NCBI RefSeq assembly: GCF_001598055.1
Contig: NZ_CP014844.1
Span: 3,871,642-3,935,641 of the forward strand
Direction of reading: 5' to 3'
DNA from: Cupriavidus nantongensis
GTDB taxonomy: Bacteria; Pseudomonadota; Gammaproteobacteria; Burkholderiales; Burkholderiaceae
DNA length: 64,000 nt
Part shown: piece by piece, positions 13,556 to 23,900 of the stretch
Numbering within the stretch: position 1 is the stretch's first letter
Layout: each line of letters begins with the position of its first letter
The notes under the pieces: model-generated
Database searches by the model: none
What the model was told of the DNA's origin: nothing
Seen by the model: the letters and a program-made list of their open reading frames with translations, nothing else
Program-made: the position numbers and the translations under genes

Positions 13556-14671
13556 TCACACCATGCGTTCCAGGCGCCACATCTGGTAGCGGAACGCCAG
13601 CACCGCGCCGGCCAGGATGCCGGCCAGCGCGATGAACGAGCCCAGTGCCAGCGTCGACACGCCGGACAGCCCCTGCCCCACCGTGCAGCCCAGCGCGGTG
13701 ACCCCGCCGGCGCCCATCAGGATGCCGCCGACCATGTGGTTGGCGACGTCCTCGGCATTGCCGAAGCCTTCCCAGCGGAAGGTGCGCGTGGCCAGCGCAT
13801 ACGCGGCCGCGCCGGCGATCACGCCGAACACGCTGACGATGCCGATGGTCAGCACCTTGCTCTTGTCGCTGAACATCATCAGCCAGTCGAGCGTGTAGGC
13901 ATACGGCGCGACGAAGCTCAGGCTTTCCATGCGGCCGCTGTTGGTCGAGACGAACAGCTCCTCCAGCGTATTGGGGTCTTCGGCCACATAGCCGAGGTGG
14001 CCGGACACGTACCACATCGCCACGATGATCAGGCCCACGCCGATGCCGCCCAGCAGGTTGTCGAAGGTGCGGAAACCGCGCCCCGCCAGCGCCCATGCCG
14101 CCAGCACGCCGCCCAATGCCAGGCCCAGGCCCAGCTGCAGCGCGCCGCGCGCCGCGCCGGTGCCCTGCGCCAGCACCGACGGCAGGTCCTGCGTGGTCGG
14201 CAGCGCCAGCGCCACCGCGTCGACGGTATTGACGCGCACCACGCCGAACAGGCCGCGCAGCGTCATGTACGCCGACAGCCCCAGGAACACGAACACCACC
14301 AGCGACTTCAGGTTGCCCGCGCCGATCCGCACCAGCGTCTTGCTGCCGCAGCCGGACGCCAGCACCATGCCGAAGCCGAACATCAGCCCGCCGGCCAGCG
14401 CCGACAGCCACGCCAGCTTGCTCGCGGCATAGATGGTCTTGGTCGGGTCGATGGCGCCGTTCCAGGCCAGCACGCCGGTGCCGATCATGGCCACGCCGAT
14501 CGCCAGCACCCACATGCGCATGCGGCTCCAGTCGCCCATGTTGACGATGTCCGAGACCGCGCCCATGGTGCAGAAGTGCGTGCGCTGCAGCACCGCGCCG
14601 AACAAGAAGGTCAGGACGAAGGTGCTCAGCAGCACCGAGCGCGACAGCGCGGCAAGATCGATTTCAGGCAT
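13556..14671 (-). CDS. YeeE/YedE-family sulfur-compound transporter
   Basis: The 371-residue protein is hydrophobic throughout, with roughly nine membrane helices. It shows the three conserved Cys motifs of this family: THFCTMGA (about 32-39), SGCGSKT (about 104-110) and LGCTVGQGLSG (about 320-330). Members such as TsuA pass thiosulfate through the inner membrane by transient contact with these Cys residues. It lies 48 bases after queC on the same strand. The substrate is by analogy. Confidence 0.88.
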   Translation of the reverse strand: MPEIDLAALSRSVLLSTFVLTFLFGAVLQRTHFCTMGAVSDIVNMGDWSRMRMWVLAIGVAMIGTGVLAWNGAIDPTKTIYAASKLAWLSALAGGLMFGFGMVLASGCGSKTLVRIGAGNLKSLVVFVFLGLSAYMTLRGLFGVVRVNTVDAVALALPTTQDLPSVLAQGTGAARGALQLGLGLALGGVLAAWALAGRGFRTFDNLLGGIGVGLIIVAMWYVSGHLGYVAEDPNTLEELFVSTNSGRMESLSFVAPYAYTLDWLMMFSDKSKVLTIGIVSVFGVIAGAAAYALATRTFRWEGFGNAEDVANHMVGGILMGAGGVTALGCTVGQGLSGVSTLALGSFIALAGILAGAVLAFRYQMWRLERMV

Positions 14672-14719
14672 GGGGCGGGAACGGCTGGCTCAGGCTCAGG
14701 GGCGGGCTCAGGTGCGCGA

Positions 14720-15403
14720 TCAGGCGGCGGCCTGATAGCGGGTCGGGTCGGGCACACCCGCGGCCTCGAAGCCGGCGCGGCGGATGCGGCAGGAATCGCA
14801 CACGCCGCAGGCGCGGCCGTCGTCGTCGGCCTGGTAGCACGACACCGTCAGGCTGTAGTCGACGCCCAGCGCGATGCCGGCGCGGATGATCTCGCCCTTG
14901 GTCATGTCGATGATCGGTGCATGCACGCGGAAGCGGTCGCCCTCGACGCCGGCCTTGGTGGCCAGGTTGGCCAGGGTCTCGTAGGCCGCGACGTATTCGG
15001 GGCGGCAGTCCGGATAGCCGGAATAGTCGACCGCGTTGGCGCCGAAGAACAGGTCGCGCCCGCCCACCGCCTCGGCCCAGCCAAGCGCCAGCGACAGCAT
15101 GATGGTGTTGCGCGCTGGCACGTAGGTGACGGGGATGCCGCCGCTGGCGCCGTCCGTGGGGACCTCAAGCGCGTCGTCGGTCAGCGCCGAGCCGCCGAAG
15201 CGGCGCAGGTCGAGGTCGACGATCTCGTGGCGCACGGCGCCCAGCGCCGCGGCCACGCGCCTGGCGGCTTCCAGTTCCGAGGAATGGCGCTGGCCGTAGC
15301 GCATCGACAGCGCATAGGTCTCGAAGCCCTGGGCGCGGGCCATGGCAAGTACGGTGGCAGAGTCGAGTCCGCCGGACAGCAGGACGATGGCGCGTTGGGT
15401 CAT
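14720..15403 (-). CDS. queC: 7-cyano-7-deazaguanine synthase
   Basis: QueC makes preQ0 from 7-carboxy-7-deazaguanine using ATP and ammonia, in the queuosine pathway. The 227-residue form from the ATG at 15403 ([12 protein letters not shown]) fits the family length better than the longer frame. The PP-loop SGGLDS is at 10-15 and the zinc-binding cysteines are in [18 protein letters not shown] near the end. It lies downstream of the Tol-Pal operon, a common neighbour in proteobacteria. Confidence 0.95.
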   Translation of the reverse strand: MTQRAIVLLSGGLDSATVLAMARAQGFETYALSMRYGQRHSSELEAARRVAAALGAVRHEIVDLDLRRFGGSALTDDALEVPTDGASGGIPVTYVPARNTIMLSLALGWAEAVGGRDLFFGANAVDYSGYPDCRPEYVAAYETLANLATKAGVEGDRFRVHAPIIDMTKGEIIRAGIALGVDYSLTVSCYQADDDGRACGVCDSCRIRRAGFEAAGVPDPTRYQAAA

Positions 15404-15475
15404 GGTGCGGGTCGCGCCGGGGGCGGCGCGCAAGAACATTCAGGCGAATCGCATATTCTAGCGCGACAAACGACA

Positions 15476-15497
15476 AAGGCCCGCCGAAGCGGGCCTT
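15476..15497 (-). terminator. Hairpin terminator of the Tol-Pal operon
   Basis: AAGGCCCGC-CGAA-GCGGGCCTT is a perfect 9-bp stem between cpoB and queC. On the minus strand it is followed by TGTCGTTTGTC, a weak T-run, so some read-through into queC is likely. Confidence 0.6.
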
Positions 15498-15523
15498 GCG
15501 GTGGCAGACAGTGGCGCCGGCGC

Positions 15524-16282
15524 TTACTTCAGCGTCTTGAGCCGGTTGCTCGCCGCCTGCGCGCCCTCGGTGCCGGGATACTTCGCCACCACCTGCTCCA
15601 GCGTCTTGCGCGCGGCCGCCTTCTGGCCGGACTCGAGCTGGTTGTTGGCAATGGCGATCATCGCGTCCGGCACCTTGGGGTGGGTCGGGTTGGCGTTGAC
15701 CATGTTCTGCAGCACGAAGGTGGAGCCCTTGTAGTCGCGCTGCGCGTACAGCGAGTTGCCGAGCCAGTACTGTGCCAGCGGCAGGTATGGGCTCTGCGGG
15801 TACTTCTTCACGAACGCCGAGAACGAATTCCCCGCGCTCTTGAAATCGCCCGCCTGGAACTGCTTGAGCGCGGCATCGTATTCGGGCTTTTCGCCCGGCT
15901 GCGAGATGCCTTCGCGGCCTTCGACCGTGACCTGCTGCGGCTCGAATTTCTTCAGGCGCGCATCGAGGTCGGCGTAGTAGTCCTTCTGCTGCTTCTGCAG
16001 CGTTTCCACCGTGTTCTGCAGGACTTCGTTCTGGCCGCGCAGCCGCGCCACTTCCTGGCGCAGGCCTTCGAGCTGGTTCTGCATGTCGAGCAGGTTGCGG
16101 CTGTTCTGCTCGATGCGCTGCGTCGCGGTCGCCTGGAAACCGTTGAACTGGTCGCGCAGGCTGATGACGGCCTTGCGGGCCTCGTCATCGTCGAACACTC
16201 CGGCATGCGCCTGCGACAGCGGCAGCATGCCGCCGCCGGCCACGGCGGCGAGCCACAACAGGGTGGAAACGCGTGCTTTCAT
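15524..16282 (-). CDS. cpoB: Cell division coordinator CpoB (YbgF)
   Basis: This periplasmic 252-residue protein couples Tol-Pal constriction with peptidoglycan synthesis. A signal peptide (about 1-26, ending SQAHA) precedes a coiled-coil trimerisation region (about 40-110, QNSRNLLDMQNQLEGLRQE). TPR repeats (about 130-250) follow, seen as YDAALKQFQAGDFKSAGNSF and YLPLAQYWLGNSLYAQRDYK. It starts 15 bases after pal. Confidence 0.95.
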   Translation of the reverse strand: MKARVSTLLWLAAVAGGGMLPLSQAHAGVFDDDEARKAVISLRDQFNGFQATATQRIEQNSRNLLDMQNQLEGLRQEVARLRGQNEVLQNTVETLQKQQKDYYADLDARLKKFEPQQVTVEGREGISQPGEKPEYDAALKQFQAGDFKSAGNSFSAFVKKYPQSPYLPLAQYWLGNSLYAQRDYKGSTFVLQNMVNANPTHPKVPDAMIAIANNQLESGQKAAARKTLEQVVAKYPGTEGAQAASNRLKTLK

Positions 16283-16297
16283 GGAAGGCGGTCCAGA

Positions 16298-16810
16298 TCA
16301 GTAGTTGATGTCCGCGCGACGGTTCTCGGCCCACGAGGCTTCATCGTGGCCGGTCGCCTTGGGCTTTTCCTTGCCCAGGCTGACGGCTTCCATCTGCGCG
16401 TCGGGCACGCCCATCGAGGCCAGCGAGCGGCGCACGGCTTCGGCGCGCTTCTGGCCCAGCGCCAGGTTGTACTCGCTGGTGCCGCGTTCGTCGGTGTTGC
16501 CCTGGATCAGGATCTTGCGGCCCTTGTTGGCGCCCAGGTACTTGGCGTGCGCGCCCAGCATGCCCTGGTAGTCGGCCTTGACAGTGTAGCTGTCGAAGTC
16601 GAAGTAGACGCTGCGCTTGGCCAGCGGGCTGTTCGGGTCGTTGAGCGGATCGGCCGCGGTCACCGGGGTGACTGCGCGCGGATCGGCGGCGCCCGCGCCG
16701 GCCGTGCCGGCACCGGCGTTGGCGGTATCGTCGAGCTTGACGCCGGAGCTGCAGGCGCCCAGGGCCAGCAGTGCGGCAACGGCAAGGGTTTTGGTCATCA
16801 GTTGAGGCAT
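16298..16810 (-). CDS. pal: Peptidoglycan-associated lipoprotein Pal
   Basis: The 170-residue outer-membrane lipoprotein has the lipobox LGAC (Cys 20), then a Gly/Ala/Pro linker. An OmpA-like domain (about 65-170) binds meso-diaminopimelate peptidoglycan; YFDFDSYTV and NTDERGTSEYNLALGQKRAEA are diagnostic. It works with TolB and TolA in outer-membrane constriction. Confidence 0.97.
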   Translation of the reverse strand: MPQLMTKTLAVAALLALGACSSGVKLDDTANAGAGTAGAGAADPRAVTPVTAADPLNDPNSPLAKRSVYFDFDSYTVKADYQGMLGAHAKYLGANKGRKILIQGNTDERGTSEYNLALGQKRAEAVRRSLASMGVPDAQMEAVSLGKEKPKATGHDEASWAENRRADINY

Positions 16811-16825
16811 GGTGAATGACTCCTG

Positions 16826-18199
16826 TTATTGCATGAAAGGACCCCAGGACGGCTCGCGAACATCGCCGGACTGGAGGGACAGAACCTGCCGGGTACGCCC
16901 GTCAGTGGACACCGCCGCCAGCACCGCGCGACCGCCCACGCGGGTGGCATAAAGGATGTACTTGCCGTTGGCGGCGAAGCTGGGCGCTTCGTCGTTGGCC
17001 GTATCGGTCAGCGACGTCACGTCGCCGTTGCTCAGGTCCTGCAACTGCAGCTTGAAGCCGCCCCCGCGCGAAATGTACGCCAGGTACTTGCCGTCAGGCG
17101 AAATGCGCGGGCTGACGTTGTAGCTGCCCTTGAAGGTGACGCGCTGCGCGCCGCCGCCCTCCTCGCCGGAGGCGGGCATGCGGTAGATCTGCGGCGCACC
17201 GCCGCGGTCGCTGGTGAAATAGATGCTCTTGCCGTCGGGCGAGTACTGCGGTTCGGTGTCGATGGCGCTGCTGCGCGACAGGCGGCGGATGCCCGAGCCG
17301 TCGGCGTTGACCTGGTAGACCTGGGTATTGCCGTCGCGCGACAGCGCCAGCGCCAGGTGGCGGCCGTCCGGCGACCACGACGGCGCGCTGTTGTTGCCCT
17401 TCTGGTTCGACACCAGCGTGCGCTTGCCGCTGGCCAGGTCGTGCACATAGACCACCGGCTTCTTGGCCTCGAACGACACGTAGGCCACGCGCGCGCCGTC
17501 CGGCGACCACGACGGCGAGATGATGGGCTCGTTGCTGGTCAGCGCCACCTGCGCGTTCTGCCCGTCCGAATCGGAGATCAGCAGCTGGTAGCGGCCGCCC
17601 ACCTTCGACACGTAGGACAGGCGCGTGGCAAACACGCCGCGCTCGCCCAGCAGCTTTTCATAGATGTAGTCGGCGATCTTGTGCGCGGTCACGCGCAGCT
17701 GCGACTGGTTCACGGTGAAGGCCAGCCCGCCCAGGCTCTGGCCCTTGACGGTGTCGTACAGGCGGAAGCGCACCTCGTACTTGCCGCCCGCGGCCGGGGT
17801 CACGCTGCCGGCGACGAAGGCATCGGCGCCGCGCGCCTTCCAGCTGCCCAGGTCGACATTGGCGGACTCGGCCACGGTGGCGCCGCCCGGGTCGACGTTG
17901 CGGAAACGGCCGCTGCGGGCCAGGTCCGAACGGATGATCGCGGTCAGGTTCTGCGGAGCCTGGGCCTCGCCCTGGAAGTTGGCGGTGGCCACCGGGAACT
18001 GGCTGGCGCCTACCCCGGAAATCTCAACGTTGAGCTGCGCGTGCGCGGCGCCGGCGGCCATGGTCATGGCCGCGGCCAGCCACGCCATCAGCGCGCGCCG
18101 GCCGGCCAGCGGCATCGGCCGGCTCGCACCTCGGGATGCGGGGGAATCTGCGTTGTGCCGCCTCGCGGACAGCCAGTTGGGGGCCCAAAGCTTTCGCAT
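16826..18199 (-). CDS. tolB: Tol-Pal system protein TolB
   Basis: The 457-residue periplasmic protein has an N-terminal anticodon-binding-like domain and a C-terminal six-bladed propeller with repeated SPDGxxxxY/F units ([35 protein letters not shown]). The ATG at 18199 is supported by TGAGGAG six bases upstream, giving a leader longer than usual before the Ala-rich signal core ending GAAHA. A 226-base gap to tolA may hold a separate promoter. Confidence 0.96.
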   Translation of the reverse strand: MRKLWAPNWLSARRHNADSPASRGASRPMPLAGRRALMAWLAAAMTMAAGAAHAQLNVEISGVGASQFPVATANFQGEAQAPQNLTAIIRSDLARSGRFRNVDPGGATVAESANVDLGSWKARGADAFVAGSVTPAAGGKYEVRFRLYDTVKGQSLGGLAFTVNQSQLRVTAHKIADYIYEKLLGERGVFATRLSYVSKVGGRYQLLISDSDGQNAQVALTSNEPIISPSWSPDGARVAYVSFEAKKPVVYVHDLASGKRTLVSNQKGNNSAPSWSPDGRHLALALSRDGNTQVYQVNADGSGIRRLSRSSAIDTEPQYSPDGKSIYFTSDRGGAPQIYRMPASGEEGGGAQRVTFKGSYNVSPRISPDGKYLAYISRGGGFKLQLQDLSNGDVTSLTDTANDEAPSFAANGKYILYATRVGGRAVLAAVSTDGRTRQVLSLQSGDVREPSWGPFMQ

Positions 18200-18425
18200 G
18201 CTGCTCCTCAGTCGATTTCAAGTTTCGTCGGGCACCGTCGGGCACGACGGGCAATCGTCAACACGGGCAAATGCGGCATTGCAGCGCGTGGCGCATGCCC
18301 CGTCCGTGTGCATACCGCACCGTCGGCTGCGTCGGGCAACCTGTCATGCTAGCGCTGGGACCGGAACCCGACGATGAAGGTTGCATTATGTTGCAAATCA
18401 TGCCGTACCGTTCACCCGGCCCCAC

Positions 18426-19517
18426 TCAGTCCTTCGGCCGGAAGGTAATGGTGAAGCTGGCCGGCGCCTTGCCGTTCTCGTCGCGCGGCAGCGGATCGGA
18501 ACGCTCGACCGCGCGCAGCACGGCATTGTCCCAGCCGGAGTTGCCGCTGGACTTGGACAGCCGCGCCGACAGCAGCGAACCGTCCGGCGCCAGCTGCACC
18601 GAGACCACCGCGGTCGGGTTGCCCGGCACGTCCTCGGTAAAGACGATGTTCGGCTTGACGCGGCGCCGCACGCGGTCGGCATAGCCGGGCGAAGCCTTGC
18701 CGCCACCGCCGGCACCCGCGCCAGCCGCATTGCCGACCCCGCCACCGCCGGCGCCGGAGCCGCCGGCCAGCGCCTGCAGGCGCGCCAGCTCGCTCTTGCG
18801 CTGGGCGTGGGCGGCGGCTTCGCGTTTGGCCTTGGCGTCGGCATCCGCCTTGGCCTTGGCCTCGGCCTGGGCTTTCGCCTTGGCGTCGGCCTGGGCCTTG
18901 GCCTTGGCATCGGCCTGCGCCTTGGCCTTGGCATCGGCGGCTTCCTTGCGCTCGCGCTCGGCCTGCTCCTTGCGTTCCTGCTCCTGCTGCGCGGCCTTCT
19001 TCTTCGCGTCTTCCTTGCGCTGTGCTTCCTTGCGCTCGGTCTCGCGGCGCTCGGCTTCCTTGCGGTCGGCCTCCTTGCGCAGCGCTTCCTTGCGAGCCTC
19101 TTCCTTGCGTTCGGCTTCCTTGCGTTCGGCTTCCTTGCGCTCGGCCTCCTTGCGGGCCGCTTCCTTGCGCTCGGCTTCTTCGCGCGCGGCCGCCTCGGCG
19201 CGGCGCTTCTTCTGCTCCAGCGCGATGTCGGCGTCGTCCTCGACCTTGCTCTTCACCTGGGGCGGCGGCGCCGGACGCGGCTGCACCACCGGCTCGGGCT
19301 CTGGCTGCGGCTGCGGCCGCGGCGGCGGGGGTGCGGTGGCGGCGGGGATTTCCTCCCACAGTTCGGCCTCGGCCCCGACCGGGGTGCTGCTCTGCCAGCT
19401 CACGCCGTAGTACAGCACCACGGCCAGCAGCAGATGCATCAGCAGCGCGAGCAGGAAGGAACGCAGGGTTCCCCGCTCCTTGACCGGCTGGTAGGGATAG
19501 GCGGCGGCGGTCGTCAT
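18426..19517 (-). CDS. tolA: Cell envelope integrity protein TolA
   Basis: The 363-residue inner-membrane protein spans the periplasm. One membrane helix (about 20-42) is followed by a Pro-rich linker (PPPPRPQPQPEPEP). A very long coiled coil of ERKEAxRKEA and AKAKAQAD repeats (about 95-250) leads to a TonB-like C-terminal domain (VRRRVKPNIVFTEDVPGNP onward) that contacts TolB. I start it at the ATG at 19517; an in-frame TTG 15 bases upstream is possible. The repeats are also visible in the DNA as near-identical 15-24-base units. Confidence 0.93.
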   Translation of the reverse strand: MTTAAAYPYQPVKERGTLRSFLLALLMHLLLAVVLYYGVSWQSSTPVGAEAELWEEIPAATAPPPPRPQPQPEPEPVVQPRPAPPPQVKSKVEDDADIALEQKKRRAEAAAREEAERKEAARKEAERKEAERKEAERKEEARKEALRKEADRKEAERRETERKEAQRKEDAKKKAAQQEQERKEQAERERKEAADAKAKAQADAKAKAQADAKAKAQAEAKAKADADAKAKREAAAHAQRKSELARLQALAGGSGAGGGGVGNAAGAGAGGGGKASPGYADRVRRRVKPNIVFTEDVPGNPTAVVSVQLAPDGSLLSARLSKSSGNSGWDNAVLRAVERSDPLPRDENGKAPASFTITFRPKD

Positions 19518-19553
19518 CAAGCGCAACGGCAATCGGATAGGAGCTTCAATACG

Positions 19554-19997
19554 TCAGGAGGTCTTGGACTTGACCATCAGGCCCACGCGCTTGACGCCGT
19601 CGGCCTTCAGGATCGACATCACGTCCAGCACCGCCTCGTACTTGACCGCGCGGTCGGCGGCGATCACCACCGGCTGGTCCGGGTTCTCGTTCTGGCGCTG
19701 GTGGACGAAGTCGAGCAGGCCCTGCTTGTCGAGCTTGCGTTCGAAGGCATTGCCGCCGCTGTCCTTGCCGCGCGCGGTGAGCTGGCCGTCTTCATGCACG
19801 GTGACGACGATCGGCGGCGCCTTCTGCTGCGGCGTGGCATTGGCCACGGTGGGCAGGTCGACGGTGGCGGGGCTGACGATCGGCGCGGCCACCATGAAGA
19901 TGACCAGCAGCACGAGCATGACGTCGATATACGGCACGACATTGATCTCGGCGCTGGCCCGGCGGCGCGAGCCGCCGCGGCGCTGAATGGCTGCCAT
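19554..19997 (-). CDS. tolR: Tol-Pal stator protein TolR
   Basis: The 147-residue ExbD-type protein has one membrane helix (about 23-43) containing the proton-channel Asp in VVPYIDVMLVLLVIFMVAAP, then a periplasmic domain with VVIAADRAVKYEAVLDVM. With TolQ it converts proton flow into TolA motion. Confidence 0.97.
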   Translation of the reverse strand: MAAIQRRGGSRRRASAEINVVPYIDVMLVLLVIFMVAAPIVSPATVDLPTVANATPQQKAPPIVVTVHEDGQLTARGKDSGGNAFERKLDKQGLLDFVHQRQNENPDQPVVIAADRAVKYEAVLDVMSILKADGVKRVGLMVKSKTS

Positions 19998-20057
19998 TGC
20001 AGGACTCCTGGAGACGCCGGCCCGGGCTCGCGCCCGGACCGTTGTTAGGGAATTCGG

Positions 20058-20737
20058 TTAGCGGGTCTGCCGCTGCAGGATGTTCAGGAACTCTTCCATG
20101 AAGCTCTCGAACCGGATCGCCAGGCGATCGATTTCGGTGGCATAGCGGTTGTAGGCGATCACCGCCGGGATTGCCGCGAACAGGCCGATCGCGGTCGCCA
20201 CCAGCGCTTCGGCAATGCCGGGCGCCACCGAAGCAAGCGTCGCCTGCTGCACGTTCGACAACCCGCGGAACGCGTTCATGATCCCCCACACCGTGCCGAA
20301 CAGCCCGATATACGGGCTCACCGAACCGACCGAGGCCAGGAACGGCAAATGCGATTCGAGCACGTCCATCTCGCGCTGGTAGGCCGCGCGCATGGCGCGG
20401 CGGGCGGCGTCGAGCAGCGCGCCGGCCTCGTTGCCGCGCTCGCGCGCCTTCAGGAACTCGCCCATGCCGGATTCGAAGATCCGCTCCAGCGCGCCGGTGT
20501 TGTGGCGGTTGTTGACGGCGCTGTTATAGAGCGCCTGCAGGTCGCCGCCGGCCCAGAAGTCGCGCTCGAAGCCTTCGGTCTGGGTACGCGCCGAACGCAC
20601 CGCCAGGTGCTTGCGGAAGATATAGGTCCACGAAAACAGCGACATGACGAGCAACAGCGCCATGACGGCCTGTGCCAGCACGCTGGCGTGGAGCACCAGC
20701 GTTACGATCGACATGTCTTGCGTGATGGTCACGGGAT

Positions 20738-20741
<4 letters not shown>
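20058..20741 (-). CDS. tolQ: Tol-Pal stator protein TolQ
   Basis: The 227-residue MotA/TolQ/ExbB-family protein has three membrane helices (about 17-38, 133-155 and 167-190). Family segments LPFLASVGSVSPYIGLFGTVWGIMNAF and SVAPGIAEALVATAIGLFAAIPAV are clear. Its ATG overlaps the stop of ybgC by 4 bases. Confidence 0.97.
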
Positions 20742-21142
<401 letters not shown>

Positions 21143-21265
21143 GGCCGCGATTGTAACGGAGAGCGATACCCGTTTCGTGTAAACCCGCAGGACGACTTTG
21201 CAACAGCAAGTTGCTGGCCAGGCCAGCGCCAGCCCTTGCCAGCGCTTGGCTGGCGGGTCCACGGC

Positions 21266-21295
21266 TTGCGGCGGGCGGCCGCCTCGCGCTACACT
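21266..21295 (+). promoter_or_regulatory. Candidate glyA promoter
   Basis: TTGCGG, 18-base spacer, TACACT. Transcription would start near 21302, about 10 bases before the riboswitch. Confidence 0.5.
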
Positions 21296-21311
21296 GCGCG
21301 CAACCATTCCA

Positions 21312-21428
21312 CCTTGCGCGACTGGCGAAGTCAGTGGGCACTACCACGAGGAAGCGCAAGTTCTCTGGCGTGAAGTTTCCAACGCCATGGCGTTGACGCG
21401 AGTCATGCCTGCCGCTCGCCTGGGCAGC
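21312..21428 (+). ncRNA. ZTP (ZMP/ZTP, pfl motif) riboswitch of glyA
   Basis: The leader contains the pfl aptamer landmarks in order: GCGCGACTGGCGAAG, then a hairpin AGTGGGCACTACCAC, then GAGGAAGCGC closing the first helix, a variable hairpin (AACGCCATGGCGTT), and the hallmark pseudoknot strand CGCCTGGGCA at about 21416-21425. Such riboswitches sense the purine intermediate ZMP/ZTP, which rises when 10-formyl-THF is short, and usually switch one-carbon genes on. Its position before glyA fits exactly. The rest of 21143-21553 is leader and promoter. Confidence 0.85.
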
Positions 21429-21553
21429 GAATGGGAAGCAGGGTGCGCCCTGCGCCGACGGCCCAGCCGCCGGTGCCGGTCGCCGCTAGCCTTCCCCGCG
21501 CGCCCTACCCCCGATGCCTGCATCGGATTCCCTTTTTTCAGACGAGTTTCGCC

Positions 21554-22801
21554 ATGTTCGAACGCAGCCGTTTCACGATCGACCAGATCGACCCCGAGGT
21601 CTTTGCCGCCATCCAGCAGGAAAACCAGCGCCAGGAAGACCACATCGAGCTGATCGCCTCCGAGAACTACACCTCGCCCGCGGTGATGGCCGCGCAGGGT
21701 TCGCAGCTGACCAACAAGTACGCCGAGGGCTATCCCGGCAAGCGCTACTACGGCGGTTGCGAGTACGTCGACATCGTCGAGCAGCTGGCCATTGACCGCG
21801 TCAAGCAGCTGTTCGGCGCCGAGGCCGCCAACGTGCAGCCCAATTCGGGCTCGCAGGCCAACCAGGGCGTGTATTTCGCCGTGCTCAAGCCGGGCGACAC
21901 CATCATGGGCATGAGCCTGGCCGAGGGCGGCCACCTGACCCACGGCATGGCGCTGAACATGAGCGGCAAGTGGTTCAACGTGGTCAGCTACGGCCTCAAC
22001 GCCCAGGAAGACATCGACTACGACGCGCTCGAAAAGCTGGCGCAAGAGAAGAAGCCCAAGCTGATCATCGCCGGCGCCTCGGCCTTCGCGCTGCGCATCG
22101 ACTTCGAGCGCATCGGCAAGGTGGCCAAGTCGATCGGCGCCTATTTCATGGTCGACATGGCCCACTACGCCGGCCTGATCGCCGCGGGCGTCTACCCGAA
22201 CCCGGTGCCGCACGCTGACTTCGTCACCACCACCACCCACAAGAGCCTGCGCGGCCCGCGCGGCGGCGTGATCCTGATGAAGGCCGAGCACGAGAAGGCG
22301 ATCAACTCGTCGATCTTCCCCGGCATCCAGGGCGGCCCGCTGATGCACGTGATCGCCGGCAAGGCGGTGGCGTTCAAGGAAGCGCTGACGCCCGAGTTCA
22401 AGGAATACCAGCAGCAGGTGGTGAAGAACGCCGCGGTGCTGGCCGAGACCCTGATCGCGCGCGGCCTGCGCATCGTCTCGGGCCGCACCGAGAGCCACGT
22501 GATGCTGGTCGACCTGCGCGCCAAGAACATCACCGGCAAGGAAGCCGAGCGCATCCTGGGCGAGGCCCACCTGACCGTGAACAAGAATGCGATTCCGAAT
22601 GACCCGGAAAAGCCGTTCGTCACCTCGGGCATCCGCGTCGGCTCGCCGGCCATGACCACGCGCGGCTTCAAGGAAGAAGAAGCCCGCATCGTCGGCAACC
22701 TGATCGCCGACGTGCTCGACAACCCGCACGACGCCGCCAACATCGCCGCGGTGCGCGAGCAGGTGTCGGCGCTGACCAAGCGTTTCCCGGTCTACGGCTG
22801 A
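21554..22801 (+). CDS. glyA: Serine hydroxymethyltransferase
   Basis: The 415-residue PLP enzyme interconverts serine and glycine with tetrahydrofolate and supplies one-carbon units. Signatures are [15 protein letters not shown] near the start, the PLP-lysine motif [14 protein letters not shown] (Lys near 229) and HVMLVDLR. The ATG at 21554 gives the standard length; the upstream open frame is riboswitch sequence. Confidence 0.98.
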   Translation: MFERSRFTIDQIDPEVFAAIQQENQRQEDHIELIASENYTSPAVMAAQGSQLTNKYAEGYPGKRYYGGCEYVDIVEQLAIDRVKQLFGAEAANVQPNSGSQANQGVYFAVLKPGDTIMGMSLAEGGHLTHGMALNMSGKWFNVVSYGLNAQEDIDYDALEKLAQEKKPKLIIAGASAFALRIDFERIGKVAKSIGAYFMVDMAHYAGLIAAGVYPNPVPHADFVTTTTHKSLRGPRGGVILMKAEHEKAINSSIFPGIQGGPLMHVIAGKAVAFKEALTPEFKEYQQQVVKNAAVLAETLIARGLRIVSGRTESHVMLVDLRAKNITGKEAERILGEAHLTVNKNAIPNDPEKPFVTSGIRVGSPAMTTRGFKEEEARIVGNLIADVLDNPHDAANIAAVREQVSALTKRFPVYG

Positions 22802-22956
22802 CGCTGACAGGCCGCCCGTGCGCACGCGCATGGGCGGCCGGCAGCTCCGCGGTCCGCGCCACCTCCGGCGCGGGCCGCGGGTCTCGCCAACCCGCCCCGC
22901 CGCCGCAGAACGACAACACGGACAAGGCGATGGGGTTCAACTGAAGGTGGTCCGGC

Positions 22957-23421
22957 ATGAAATGCCCCTTTTGCGGTCATTCCAATACCCAGGTTCTCGA
23001 CACCCGCATGTCGGAAGACGGCGATGCCGTGCGCCGGCGCCGCCGCTGCGAAGCCTGCGACCGCCGCTTCACCACCTATGAGCGGATCGAGCTGTTCTTC
23101 CCCGCCATCGTCAAGAAAAACGGCTCGCGCGTGGACTACGCCCGCGCCAAGCTGAAGGATTCGATGCGCCTGGCGTTGCGCAAGCGCCCGGTCTCGGCCG
23201 AAGCCATCGACGAAGCCATCACCCGGATCGAAGAAAAGCTGCTGGCGCTGGGCGAGAAGGAAATCCCCAGCAGCCAGGTCGGCGAACTGGTGATGCGCGA
23301 GCTGCGCAAGCTCGACAAGATCGCCTATATCCGCTTTGCCTCGGTCTACCGCAGCTTTGAAGACGTGTCCGAATTCTCGGACGTGCTGGCCGAAGTCACC
23401 GCCGGCAGCGGCAAGCGCTGA
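22957..23421 (+). CDS. nrdR: Transcriptional repressor NrdR
   Basis: The 154-residue repressor of ribonucleotide reductase genes has an N-terminal zinc ribbon ([17 protein letters not shown] ... [10 protein letters not shown]) and an ATP-cone domain (about 45-140) that senses ATP/dATP. It follows glyA by 155 bases, the usual arrangement in beta-proteobacteria. It converges on the pilE-like gene. Confidence 0.97.
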
Positions 23422-23436
23422 CGCCCGGATTTCCCG

Positions 23437-23895
23437 CTACCAGCACTGCGCCGACGCCACGCCGGCGCGCATCCCGGTGTTCCCCTGCAGCCCCAGGTGG
23501 TTGAGGGTGTAGCTGCCGCAGTCGTCCCCCGCCTGCGCGCCGACCGGCGCCGCGGTCGCGGTATAGCTGGTGGCCGGGTTGCCCGCCACCACCGTGAGCT
23601 GGTAGTACACCTGTCCGCCTGACTGGACTGGCACGGGGAACACGTCGCCGGCATATCCGAGCGCGCCCGGCGTGCCGCCATAGACGTTCCGCGTGCTGAA
23701 CAACCGCTCCTGGCGCGCAGCCAGATCCAGCAAGGCGGTCTTGGCGTCGGTGCGGCGCGATTTGCGCACGTGCTCGGTGTACGACGGATAAGCAATCGCG
23801 GCCAGGATCGCGACGATCGCCACCGTGATCATCAGCTCGATCAGCGTGAAGCCGGCGGCGGCACGCCGCGCTCTGGAAATGGCAGGCAGGTTCAT
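23437..23895 (-). CDS. pilE: Type IV pilus minor pilin, PilE-like
   Basis: The 152-residue prepilin has a class III leader ending AAAG/FTLIELMITVAIVAILAAIAYPSY, cleaved before Phe, with Glu 5. The soluble part (TDAKTALLDLAARQERLFSTRNVYGGTP) is typical of PilE minor pilins, and two late Cys residues (DDCGSY and QCW) form the D-region disulfide. It is the last gene of the fimT-pilVWXY1E operon. Confidence 0.92.
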   Translation of the reverse strand: MNLPAISRARRAAAGFTLIELMITVAIVAILAAIAYPSYTEHVRKSRRTDAKTALLDLAARQERLFSTRNVYGGTPGALGYAGDVFPVPVQSGGQVYYQLTVVAGNPATSYTATAAPVGAQAGDDCGSYTLNHLGLQGNTGMRAGVASAQCW

Positions 23896-23900
23896 GGTGG

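Noticed and set aside
13529..16819. 1096-codon plus-strand open frame
   Set aside because: It runs antisense through the YeeE transporter, queC, cpoB and pal, and its sequence is low-complexity Arg/His/Gln/Ala.
21341..22831. 496-codon frame antisense to glyA and other long antisense frames (for example 44060-46216, 24306-26654)
   Set aside because: All lie opposite well-identified genes and show typical GC-shadow composition.
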